64,000 bases of DNA, from assembly GCF_000315915.1 (NCBI RefSeq), contig NC_020189.1, positions 1,116,001 through 1,180,000 of the forward strand, read 5' to 3'. This DNA is from Henningerozyma blattae CBS 6284 (taxonomy: Eukaryota > Ascomycota > Saccharomycetes > Saccharomycetales > Saccharomycetaceae). The position numbers and the translations under genes are program-made. How positions within the stretch are numbered: position 1 is the first letter of the stretch; every line of letters begins with the position of its first letter. The notes beneath the pieces were generated by a model that did not search any database, was not told the DNA's origin, and saw only the letters and a program-made list of their open reading frames with translations. Below are positions 22,183-30,858 of the stretch, piece after piece.

Positions 22183-22819
22183 ATATCAAAATGGAAGCTC
22201 AATGAATTTTAAAACGAAAAATGATTTAATATTACTAAATGCAAGCAAAATAGATGTGAATTATATACAATTATATTACGGTGTTTTTATAATTGTACTA
22301 TAATTACATTAGTTAATGGTAATATATTTTACAGAGTTACTTTTTTGTATTTTAATTTTTTTCCTAAATTTAGTAATATCTTTTATGTATACTGCAATTT
22401 CAGAATATTTAAGTTTGAATATTATATTGAAATGAATGATACACAATATTTGAATAATATGTATATTTAAATTTAAATATGAGTGAACCTTTAAAGTAAT
22501 AAATAGAGGATATTTACATTATTAGAACTAATTGAATATTAAAGTTTTTAGTGCGGTAAATATATATAAATAAATATATATATAAACATGTTAATTGTTA
22601 CACGCAAAGTGAAATACTATGTATTTGGCTTCACTATATGCTATTACAGTTTAATTGATATTAATTGAAAACGATTAATCTTTGCGAAGGGGAAGTTAGT
22701 ATGCTATCATGTTTGGAAAACAATTTTAAGAAACGAAAAAAAAAAAATGAATAAAATAGAATAAAAATAAATAAAAAGTGAATAAAAAAAACTTCTTTCT
22801 TCAAAAAATCTTTCTTGTA
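22183..22819. other. Convergent intergenic region, FOB1 to ALT
   Basis: 637 bases between two converging 3' ends. Very AT-rich, with A-runs near 22735-22790 and TA-rich stretches near 22560-22590. Nothing coding or RNA-like that I can support; terminators of both genes are expected here. Confidence 0.6.
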
Positions 22820-24508
22820 TTAGCGATACTTTTCAAAAAATTCAATATGGAATTTTTCCCATCTTTTCATCCATTCAACACCTGGAGCTAAAAAGGTGGT
22901 TCTTACATGGTAAGTACCTGGTTGTTGGCCAAACCCTGAGCCTGGCACAGTACAGATACCTGTTGCCTTTAATAATTCTCTACAATAGAATTCATCTGGT
23001 GTTATATCCAAATTTTGAGCCATCTTTATAGCATTAAAAGGTAATTGAATGTTAGGGAACATATACATGGCACCTTGAGGTTTTTGACAAGTAACGCCTT
23101 CTAATGAATTGAACATCTCATACAATTTATTTGATCTTTTCTTATGATTGGTTCTAATGGTTTGTCTTTCATGTTGATCTAATTCATAAGAAGGTTCACC
23201 TTTCTTTGGTGGACAACACATCAAATCTACAAGAGCTTGGCCAATAACTGAAGAACATAGAGAGATTGAAGATAATTTTGTTATCACTTGTTTAACTTCT
23301 GGTGTAAATCCAATAAATTCACAATAACCACCTCTATGACCACATTCACCTAATAAACCCTTTGAACATGAATGTAAAGAGGCTAATTGGATATTATCAT
23401 ATTTATTGGGGACTTCTTTTTGTAAAATTCTTAAAATTTTTTTCATCGAATGGAATTCAGACCCTGGGAAGATGTTATCTTGGTATACTTCGTCTGCAAT
23501 GACTACTAACCCATATTTAGCAGCAACATCGAAAACGTTTTTAATAGCTTCTACAGTTAAGACGGATCCTGTTGGGTTCCCTGGGTTTATCACAACAAGG
23601 CAAGTAGGTTTAATACCTGCTTCTAATGAATCTTGTGCGACTTTTGAAATTTCATTAATATCTGTAGACCAACCATTCGACTCGTCTAAATAATAAGGTA
23701 ATGCTGTGGCATCATTTAAAGTTAAGGTGGCGGTATACAACGGATACTGAGGAATTGGAATTAAAACACCCGTTTGTTGACCTTTACATAGAATGGACAA
23801 AATGGTAGAAACGGCAGATGAGGCACCAGCAGTTAAGAAAATATCATCTGGATAAGCGACTTCACCATCATCACGATTAGTAATGAAATCTGCCACAGTT
23901 TGTCTAATACCATGAACACCTTGAGAATTGGAATAAGCACCTATAGATCCAATGTCTGTCAATAGAGTCTTGGCTCTTTCTATGGAATCTGGTGCATACC
24001 CCATAGAATCAACCAGAGTTCTTTCATGATCTAATAATGCAGGATATTCTAAAATAGAAAGAACTTGTCTGCCAAAAGACAAAGGTTTTTGGCCCAGTTG
24101 TTGAGGATTACCGATATTAGAATTGATGACTGATTCAAAAGGCAAGGTTCCTGGATGTTTCAACAATTGGATCTTCAATTTGTCTGCGTATGAGGGAATG
24201 GCACCACGAACCGCATATTTAGCCTTAACGACATTGGGGTTCAAATCCTCTGGTTCCAACCTTTCTGCAAAATATGATTTTTCACGACTAGTCGAGTACG
24301 AGAGCGGTGATGTAACGGAGGCATTTGAAGAATTAGATAAAATAGATGATGAAGAAATACTACGTACTAAAGCTGTAGGAGGTGGAATATAAAGCGAAGA
24401 AGACGATGTTGACCTAAATAAAGACGAAGATGAGGGCGATTTAAAAAGAGTTGTTTGACTCATTCCTCTCAATGAATGAGAAGAATGTCTGTTGCATGTT
24501 TTAATCAT
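22820..24508 (-). CDS. ALT1: Alanine transaminase (glutamic-pyruvic transaminase)
   Basis: A 562-residue PLP enzyme, alanine + 2-oxoglutarate to pyruvate + glutamate. Fold-type I motifs: NPGNPTG (309-314 region), ADEVYQDN (338-345), and the Schiff-base lysine in SCSKGLLGECGHRGGY (K383). The first 80 residues are Ser-rich, basic and lack acidic residues, as in a mitochondrial presequence. There are two in-frame starts, Met1 and Met16 (MSQTTLFKSP). ALT1 and ALT2 of S. cerevisiae are WGD duplicates (mitochondrial and cytosolic); I cannot assign this gene to one of them from sequence alone, and ALT1 is chosen for the presequence. The neighbours FOB1 and PDS1 are ALT2 neighbours in S. cerevisiae, while CSF1 is on the ALT1 side. 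Confidence 0.9.
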   Translation of the reverse strand: MIKTCNRHSSHSLRGMSQTTLFKSPSSSSLFRSTSSSSLYIPPPTALVRSISSSSILSNSSNASVTSPLSYSTSREKSYFAERLEPEDLNPNVVKAKYAVRGAIPSYADKLKIQLLKHPGTLPFESVINSNIGNPQQLGQKPLSFGRQVLSILEYPALLDHERTLVDSMGYAPDSIERAKTLLTDIGSIGAYSNSQGVHGIRQTVADFITNRDDGEVAYPDDIFLTAGASSAVSTILSILCKGQQTGVLIPIPQYPLYTATLTLNDATALPYYLDESNGWSTDINEISKVAQDSLEAGIKPTCLVVINPGNPTGSVLTVEAIKNVFDVAAKYGLVVIADEVYQDNIFPGSEFHSMKKILRILQKEVPNKYDNIQLASLHSCSKGLLGECGHRGGYCEFIGFTPEVKQVITKLSSISLCSSVIGQALVDLMCCPPKKGEPSYELDQHERQTIRTNHKKRSNKLYEMFNSLEGVTCQKPQGAMYMFPNIQLPFNAIKMAQNLDITPDEFYCRELLKATGICTVPGSGFGQQPGTYHVRTTFLAPGVEWMKRWEKFHIEFFEKYR

Positions 24509-25047
24509 TGTATGGTGGAGTTATATATATATATGATATTTTTTTTGTTTTGTATAATATAAGCTACTATATTTATTTTGTTGTTGATACTATTATTAGT
24601 AGTAGTAGGAGTATAATTAATGTTTGCTTGTTTGTTTGCTTGTTTGCTTATCTGTTTATGGTTTTATATTAATATTATATTATTATTACTTTGAATTATG
24701 ACCTCTATTTATACCTCAATTAGATCACCGCCCATCGGCTCCCCTATTCCGTTGCACGCGGAATTGATAAGCAGTCACGCGTGCAGAATCTTTAAACGGA
24801 AAACTTTACGGTCTCAGAATGCGATGACGTATGATCTAGGGTTATGTTTTGTAAGATTAGGGTAAGAATGTTCAATTTTTCACTTAAATTAAATAAGTAA
24901 AAGGAATGAATAAATATGTGTATGTATATATATATTTGTATATATTATTACTGTATATATACATATTATTGTATTGATATAAGTAAATATCTTAGCAAGG
25001 ATAAAATATATATTAGTAATTGAGTAATATCAAAAATATCTTTCAAA
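24509..25047. promoter_or_regulatory. ALT upstream region with GATA and MCB-type motifs
   Basis: 539 bases upstream of ALT and of the DUP-family pseudogene. GATAAG sites occur at 24766-24771 (+) and 24647-24652 (complement), which fits nitrogen control of an alanine-catabolic gene by GATA factors. An ACGCGT (MCB core) is at 24777-24782. TTTG/CTTG-type simple repeats lie at about 24621-24660 and TA-rich repeats at about 24920-24970. Motif function is inference. Confidence 0.45.
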
Positions 25048-25676
25048 ATGAATGACGATTGGACAAGGAGATTGTCTAGTAATGATAATGTTGAGCATAT
25101 TGAAACTAATGATATAGTTTCATTGCCAAGAGATAAACAATCAAATTGGAATATTATTTCTGCTTTTTAAACAACTATTGGAGTTTCCAAATCTTTTATA
25201 TTTCTTTATTCTTTATTATTATAGTAATGATTGTTTTTAAGGATGCCATTATGGTAATTCCTTTTGGTTGTTGCTTAATAGTTTTTGAATTATTTTTTGG
25301 CTTGATTGTTACCATTACATCAATTTCTGATTCTCATATGGTCACTGCAATTAATATACAAGGTAATATTAAATTGTTTAATTTAATTATTCAGCATAAT
25401 CCAATGTTTGATATTGAGAAATGGGATTGAATTGCTCTTGAATTGAATAATTTCTTATTTGAAACAGATACCTGGTCGGATAGAGGGGTTTTCTTTAATG
25501 GGAAACAATGTTGGGATTATTTCCAAATAATTATGAATGAGGCTTCTATGAGTAAAAATCATGAATTGAAATCAATAAATAAGAGATTAATGTCCGATGA
25601 AAACTATAATGTAATGTTTCAAAGAGTGAAACTATTTTATAATGATTCTATCAAAGAATGTTTCCAATTAAAGTAG
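25048..25676 (+). pseudogene. DUP240/COS-family membrane protein pseudogene
   Basis: An ATG at 25048 opens a frame (MNDDWTRRLSSNDN, then VSLPRDKQSNWNIISAF) that stops at 25168-25170. Homology continues in another frame with two hydrophobic membrane segments (about 25180-25330). That frame is cut by TGA at 25428-25430 and resumes at once as IALELNNFLFETDTW and VFFNGKQCWDYF. This is the layout of the yeast DUP domain: an LP-x-D lead, paired membrane helices, then WD.IA..LN.FLFE...W....FF.G..C...F. So at least one frameshift and one nonsense change separate it from an intact gene; a short third-frame piece (about 25164-25248) also looks DUP-like, so there may be two shifts. No splice signals explain the breaks. 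DUP240/COS proteins act in membrane trafficking and protein sorting. S. cerevisiae has no member between ALT2 and PDS1. Confidence 0.7.
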
Positions 25677-25835
25677 AATTAAAATTGAAATTAATATATT
25701 TTTGATAATGCAATTTTCGTTAGTGTATAAAGATATGTTTACATAAATAGATTTAAAAAGAAAAATAAAAACGCAAAAAATTAAAATGACAATGAATATA
25801 TAATGATTTATGCAAAGATTGAATGGCAACGGGGT

Positions 25836-26669
25836 TCAGTTCAATAAATCGAATAAATCTTGGTTATTCAAGCCAGATCCATCGAAATGTCCAGTAATCA
25901 TTGTTTCCAATTCTAACTCATCATCACTTTGCGTTTGATCTTGTTTAGTGTGAATGTTGTTGATCATATTACTATTTTTATTATTCACGTGGTTGTTCTC
26001 ATTAGTACTCGTGCCAATCACTATTTCTTCTAAAGATGATATCGACATGGTATCATCCGTTAAAGAATCATCACCCGCATCAGCTTCATTATCATCATTG
26101 TCATTATTATCAAATTCATTATTGGGTTGGAGATTAAAATTAAACGTATAATCATTTAATCCATCAATCTCTTCTTGGTTGAAACCAAAGTAATTTTCAG
26201 GTTCATAATCCAATTCTTTTGGTTCATACGATCTTGTTTCTATTTCATCTTCAATATGTTTATCTTTCTCCAATGGAGCAATATCTTTTAATATTAAAGT
26301 CTTGGAAGCATTGGAATTGATAGTATTATTAGAATATCCCAATACTGAACCATATTTTTTCAATCGATTCATTGGTAGCATATTATTTTTATTTTTATCA
26401 TTATTATTGGTGCTATTGGTATTACTATTATTGCTCGAAATAGAAGATTTTACTTGGCCTAAAGCAGTTCGACGAACATTCTTATCTTTAGAAGCTAATG
26501 GTCTTCTTGCAGTGATCCCAGAAGCATTCGATGGTACATCCGTTATCTTTGATTTCAATACATTTGTATGAGTAGTTGAATTGAACTTTAATATATTAGA
26601 TGAATCTCTTTTCAATTGTGGTGAAGGTGTACGAGGGGCAGTAAATATATTTTCCTTATTACTATTCAT
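25836..26669 (-). CDS. PDS1: Securin Pds1, inhibitor of separase
   Basis: A 277-residue, mostly disordered protein, shorter than S. cerevisiae Pds1 (373). Near the N-terminus is a KEN box in SNKENIF (residues 3-9) and an RxxL destruction box in RRPLASKDKN (about 54-63), both APC/C degrons. The block LKKYGSVLGYS followed by LILKDIAPL (about residues 103-133) is the conserved motif of yeast securins. The C-terminal half is acidic, as expected for the separase-binding part. Pds1 holds separase (Esp1) inactive until anaphase and is destroyed through APC-Cdc20. The order ALT-PDS1-YDR115W matches chromosome IV of S. cerevisiae. An MCB cluster lies upstream, consistent with G1/S transcription. Confidence 0.92.
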   Translation of the reverse strand: MNSNKENIFTAPRTPSPQLKRDSSNILKFNSTTHTNVLKSKITDVPSNASGITARRPLASKDKNVRRTALGQVKSSISSNNSNTNSTNNNDKNKNNMLPMNRLKKYGSVLGYSNNTINSNASKTLILKDIAPLEKDKHIEDEIETRSYEPKELDYEPENYFGFNQEEIDGLNDYTFNFNLQPNNEFDNNDNDDNEADAGDDSLTDDTMSISSLEEIVIGTSTNENNHVNNKNSNMINNIHTKQDQTQSDDELELETMITGHFDGSGLNNQDLFDLLN

Positions 26670-26881
26670 GATGGATCAAATGGTACCTTAATTAAACTAA
26701 TAATTACAATGGTTCAACAATTTACTCTATTAGTCGATATAAATATATAATGTTCCATTGTTTCAAAATATATCCAATCTTCATTTCTCTTGTATTATTA
26801 TTGAAAAGAGTATTGATATTTGTTTGTTTATTTATTATCTCGGGTTTGTTTATTTGCAATCTGAACAACAAACAGTTTGTG

Positions 26882-26905
26882 ACGCGACGCGTCGTGAGAA
26901 CGCGT
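26882..26905. promoter_or_regulatory. MCB cluster upstream of PDS1
   Basis: Within 24 bases there are one ACGCGA (26882-26887) and two exact ACGCGT boxes (26887-26892 and 26900-26905), about 215-235 bases upstream of the PDS1 ATG. ACGCGT is the MluI cell-cycle box bound by MBF (Mbp1-Swi6), and PDS1 is periodically transcribed around G1/S in S. cerevisiae. It is the densest CpG-containing patch in the surrounding AT-rich DNA. Confidence 0.75.
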
Positions 26906-27612
26906 CAGTAATTCTAGAATAAATAATTCCAAGTGTCAAATATTATATGGGATATGGAGATTTTGGAAAGTAAAGAGGGTATAATAGTTTTTTTTCTGTT
27001 ATTAATAGATGTAAATATATATATATATATATATATTTAAATTTGGGGTTACAGAATGTTGGATATTGTAAGATTTTATATTAATATTTGATTTTACCAA
27101 GTTGAAAGCAAAAAAAAATAAAAAATCCTGTATTTAAGTAGCATTTAAAGGAGAAGGCTCTATCTTTGCAATTAGTGTATATATTAAAGGAAAACAGTTT
27201 GTGTTTCACTAGCAGCAAAATTTTACTCCTTTGAATCTCGCATTTTGCAAACACTTTGGAAAGTATTAGAAAAAAATTTTTATTCTGAAATTCCGAAATT
27301 GTAACCTCAGTCACATATCATCCAAAACCTATGATCAATTGTACCTAACCTGAAATATAATAGCAGTTGATTGATACCGCCATAACTATTTACTTTAACT
27401 ATTGTATATCTTTACATAATTGCTACTTGAACATCACTATATATCTATATTTTTTTTTTACAAATTCGGGTAACGTCACGCTGAAAATAAATCTCGTTCA
27501 AACTTACCCTTTATATAAGACAAAAACCTTATTAAACAACCTGAATGCATTTATATATTTGTATAGAAAGCTAATTAACCAAGCATATAGACTTTATCAT
27601 TGCATTTCCAAG
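26906..27612. other. Intergenic region, PDS1 upstream to bL34m
   Basis: 707 bases of AT-rich DNA with an (AT)n run at about 27015-27037. A frame running into the ribosomal-protein gene is open from TTG at 27367 but has no ATG before 27613, so I treat it as leader or spacer. No other gene is visible. Confidence 0.55.
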
Positions 27613-27897
27613 ATGGGCATCTTTAACAGTTTAACTAGAATAGCATGCTTTAGCAAGTCAACTGCCCTCAATAGCATGTCCTTGTTGAATAAGTCATTAT
27701 TAATAAATAACAATATCATCGGTAATAATAAACTCATGATTGATAGTAGAAGGTGGAAATCAAGAGGTAATACTTATCAACCCAGTACTTTGAAAAGGAA
27801 GAGAAAACATGGGTTTCTTTCAAGAGCCAAGAGTTATACGATGAATAAAATATTGAAAAGGAGAAAAGCAAAGGGAAGATGGTTCCTCTCACACTAG
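27613..27897 (+). CDS. MRX14: Mitochondrial ribosomal protein bL34m
   Basis: Start chosen at the only in-frame ATG, 27613 ([13 protein letters not shown]), giving 94 residues; S. cerevisiae YDR115W has 105. The first half is a basic mitochondrial presequence (RIACFSKST and further). The C-terminal half is a textbook L34 domain: [16 protein letters not shown], then [12 protein letters not shown], a basic helix that packs in the 23S-type rRNA core of the large subunit. It follows PDS1 as YDR115W does on chromosome IV. Confidence 0.93.
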   Translation: MGIFNSLTRIACFSKSTALNSMSLLNKSLLINNNIIGNNKLMIDSRRWKSRGNTYQPSTLKRKRKHGFLSRAKSYTMNKILKRRKAKGRWFLSH

Positions 27898-28065
27898 CTT
27901 GTCATTGATCATTCTGGTTTTCGTTTTATAAATCTGTACATATATATACATATTCACATAAATACAATCTTACGAATTGGTAATTTAACATTCATATTTT
28001 ATTTTTTTTATCTACTGTTTTTCTTCTTTTTTTATTTTCCCCTTTTATAAATCGATAATACGAAT

Positions 28066-29049
28066 TCAAATAGAATATGATCTGAAAAATTTCCCATGTT
28101 CGAAATTCAAATATCTATTTCGTTCATATCTATATTTATTGAATGAAAACATATTATACCGATTACAGCTTGTTTTCTTGCCCAATCTCGTTTTTGTTAA
28201 TTTCTGTCTATTCAAATTTGAATCACGAATAGAATTTTCTGTTGTATATATATAAATGAAGAAAATTAATTCTAAAAATAATGGAATCTTTAATGAGATG
28301 GGGGTATAATTTACGGATTCAATATTTTTGTTAGAAATCAAAATTGTAAACGCCTTATGAACTATTATTGAAACAATATTCAAGGTTATATAAATCAAAT
28401 TCCCATTTTCCACAGATGAATTTATTATTTCAATAAAATTATAGCTGATTAATAAAATTGATAATAATGTTGGTATAATGATACAATTCTTGCAAATAGA
28501 AAGTTTTAGAATAAAAAATGGTACAATCAGTAGATATAAGTCGATGAGAAATGTTAACTTGATAATATTAGCTTCATATTTATAATATAATTTTAGAATA
28601 CTATTAAAATCAAGTCTTCTTGTCTCAACGAAAAAATGTCTTAAATTTGAATAATTAATGGTAAACAACCGTTTTTGGAGAATATTTAAAACAGTATATG
28701 AAAATATTGAAAAAAATATTAATAATAATCCATTAAAATCATCAAAATCGAAATCTTTTCCAATTTTGGAAGCTAAAAGTGTCCCTTCATTGGTAGATGG
28801 AATTAGAGTATTATCTTGGCATGAATGTAAATAAATTCCAATCAGATTGATAAGAATGTAAAATATCCCAAACACAATAATTTGTTTGCTATTGTGATGT
28901 ATAAACAGATTATGGTTGTTATTATTGTCATTATGAATATTATCTTGGAATTTAAATTGATGCAAATAATTAATTAATGTTTCTAAGCCAAAAATGACTA
29001 TGGAAATTATAATCACTAAACTTGTCTTACTTAATTCGACAACAAACAT
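28066..29049 (-). CDS. Multi-pass membrane protein of unknown function
   Basis: A 327-residue protein starting at the ATG at 29049. I do not recognise it. It has about seven or eight hydrophobic segments (for example SLVIIISIVIFGLETLI near residue 10, IIVFGIFYILINLIGIYL near 57, LLLIFFSIFSYTVLNIL, LTFLIDLYLLIVPFFIL, IIPTLLSILLISYNFI, LIYITLNIVSIIVHKAF, LFLELIFFIYIY) and a soluble, strongly basic C-terminal tail (about residues 280-327, rich in Arg, Asn, Tyr). The long intact frame argues for a real gene. It lies at the junction between the YDR115W block and the ACP1 block, so gene order does not suggest an orthologue. It is convergent with bL34m. No enzyme motif is visible. Confidence 0.7.
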   Translation of the reverse strand: MFVVELSKTSLVIIISIVIFGLETLINYLHQFKFQDNIHNDNNNNHNLFIHHNSKQIIVFGIFYILINLIGIYLHSCQDNTLIPSTNEGTLLASKIGKDFDFDDFNGLLLIFFSIFSYTVLNILQKRLFTINYSNLRHFFVETRRLDFNSILKLYYKYEANIIKLTFLIDLYLLIVPFFILKLSICKNCIIIPTLLSILLISYNFIEIINSSVENGNLIYITLNIVSIIVHKAFTILISNKNIESVNYTPISLKIPLFLELIFFIYIYTTENSIRDSNLNRQKLTKTRLGKKTSCNRYNMFSFNKYRYERNRYLNFEHGKFFRSYSI

Positions 29050-30094
29050 TATAAACCAAACAAATTATTCCAAGCTCTTTCATTGGTGGCGCACGGCTTG
29101 CGGCATATATATGTATATACATTTATTCATGATATGAATTGTAATTATATAGAAATAATGAAGTTTGTTTTTCTAATAACCAATTAAAATCAAAAATTTT
29201 TATATATTTTTGAAAGTGTTTGTTTATTCAAATCTTTCAATAAACATTGAAATGTTTCTTTATTGAAAAATTTTAATCAAGTTTCCTATTGTGAGACTAA
29301 ATTAACGAATAGTTGATACAACAAGTTGCAAGGGAAATCAAATCTGGATTCAAACTACAACTAATCTGACTTTAGAATATAAGGGTACGGGAAACACTCT
29401 TGTTATAGGAGGACCCGTTTCGGAGTTTTTCCCTTAAAGCTTTAATAATCATACATAAATAAATAAATGAACAAATAAGTAAAGTAAATAAAAAAAATGT
29501 AACGCAACTTGTTAGTTTATGAAAATATACATTACAGTGGTACGGTCGTATTGTGAGTGATGTTGTTCACAAGATAAATGTTACGACCTTTACTCTAAGG
29601 AAAATGTGTTGTCAAACAAAATAAAGCCAAGCTGATGAAAAGAAATTCATATTGGATTATAATTTTGCATTGTATTGTTAATCTTAATATGTACTATTGA
29701 TATACTTTGTTAATATACTGTTATTAATAAATTCTTTTGGTAATAGTTCTTGGACCTGTACCTTATCGTGTGGCGCTACCATGTCACCTCGTCCATCAAA
29801 TTTTTATAGTTATATCAATTATTAACAAACATAATTCTTATAATACCATTATAATCTATATATCACCACATGACAGTCGATTTAATGACAATAATATGTA
29901 ACTATAATCCCTTCTCTTCACTTTAGTCATAATGCTGTGTTACCCGCACAATGCTATCACAAAATTCGGGCGTCATCGTATTCATCAAATAAATCTTATA
30001 ACATACATACTTAAAGAATAACGATGAGTCAACTTTATCACATTCTAACGGTAAGAAACAATATAAGATCAACACACATCACATATACATAATA
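29050..30094. promoter_or_regulatory. Divergent region upstream of the membrane protein and ACP1, with a Reb1-type site
   Basis: 1,045 bases between divergent genes. A Reb1 consensus TTACCCG is at 29940-29946, about 150 bases before the ACP1 ATG, a typical place for a general regulatory factor. A 22-codon upstream frame starts at 30024 and ends at 30092, two bases before the ACP1 ATG; its start overlaps TGAGTCA, a Gcn4-type motif, so it may be promoter rather than leader. GC-richer patches occur near 29080-29105 and 29385-29425; I see no gene or repeat in them. Confidence 0.5.
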
Positions 30095-30526
30095 ATGTTT
30101 AGATCCTGTCTACGAATCCCAGCTGCTGCCTCCAGAACTTTGGCTTCCACTTCAGCTACCCTCACCAAATCAGCTTTGGTAACCCCTAGAACTAACTTGC
30201 TATCATCTGTCATCCGTTCTAATGGTTCTAGTGTCAATTGGTGTGCCTTCTACACTACAAACAATAGCCCCACTTTGGACAAGTCTGTTGTATTGACTCG
30301 TGTTTCTAATATCATTACCAACTTCAATTCTCAATTGAAGGACAAGACAGTCACTAATGAAACTCAATTTGCCAAGGATCTTTCTTTAGATTCTTTGGAT
30401 ACTGTTGAATTATTAGTTGCTATTGAAGAAGAATTTGATATCGAAATCCCAGATAACGTCGCTGATGATTTGAAATCTGTCGGTCAAACCGTCGATTACA
30501 TCATTTCAAATCCAGAAGCTCATTAA
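30095..30526 (+). CDS. ACP1: Mitochondrial acyl carrier protein Acp1
   Basis: 143 residues (S. cerevisiae 125). The N-terminal 50-60 residues are rich in Arg, Ser, Ala and Thr without acids, a mitochondrial presequence. The carrier domain follows: the phosphopantetheine attachment motif DSLDTVEL with Ser100, then AIEEEFDIEIPDN and VGQTVDYI. It carries acyl chains in mitochondrial type II fatty-acid synthesis, feeding lipoate synthesis, and in eukaryotes also supports LYR proteins and iron-sulfur assembly. ACP1-SDS22-MST1 follow each other on one strand, as YKL192C-YKL193C-YKL194C. Confidence 0.96.
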   Translation: MFRSCLRIPAAASRTLASTSATLTKSALVTPRTNLLSSVIRSNGSSVNWCAFYTTNNSPTLDKSVVLTRVSNIITNFNSQLKDKTVTNETQFAKDLSLDSLDTVELLVAIEEEFDIEIPDNVADDLKSVGQTVDYIISNPEAH

Positions 30527-30858
30527 AATACTACTCGTCTATACTAATATCACTTTTACAAATATGTACTTATGTATGTATATGTATCACTCTTTTTTTT
30601 TGTATATAGCCTAATCTCATTCTTCTTTCTGATTTATTACTGTTTTATATTTCTGTATGTATTTTTTTTTCGTAGTATTTATTTACTGTCATTTCCCACG
30701 ACCGAGACATTTTTCTATTATTAATTTGATTATATATAAAATTTCATATACTTATAACAACTATATATAAATATATATATATAATAATTGATTGAATAAT
30801 TCAAGATGAGAAAAAACACAGAAAAAAAAATTATTAAATAATAATAAATAACCTAACC
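30527..30858. other. Intergenic region, ACP1 to SDS22
   Basis: 332 bases, very AT-rich, with T-runs near 30592-30600 and 30663-30670 and TA repeats near 30765-30783. It should hold the ACP1 terminator and SDS22 promoter. Nothing else is seen. Confidence 0.6.
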
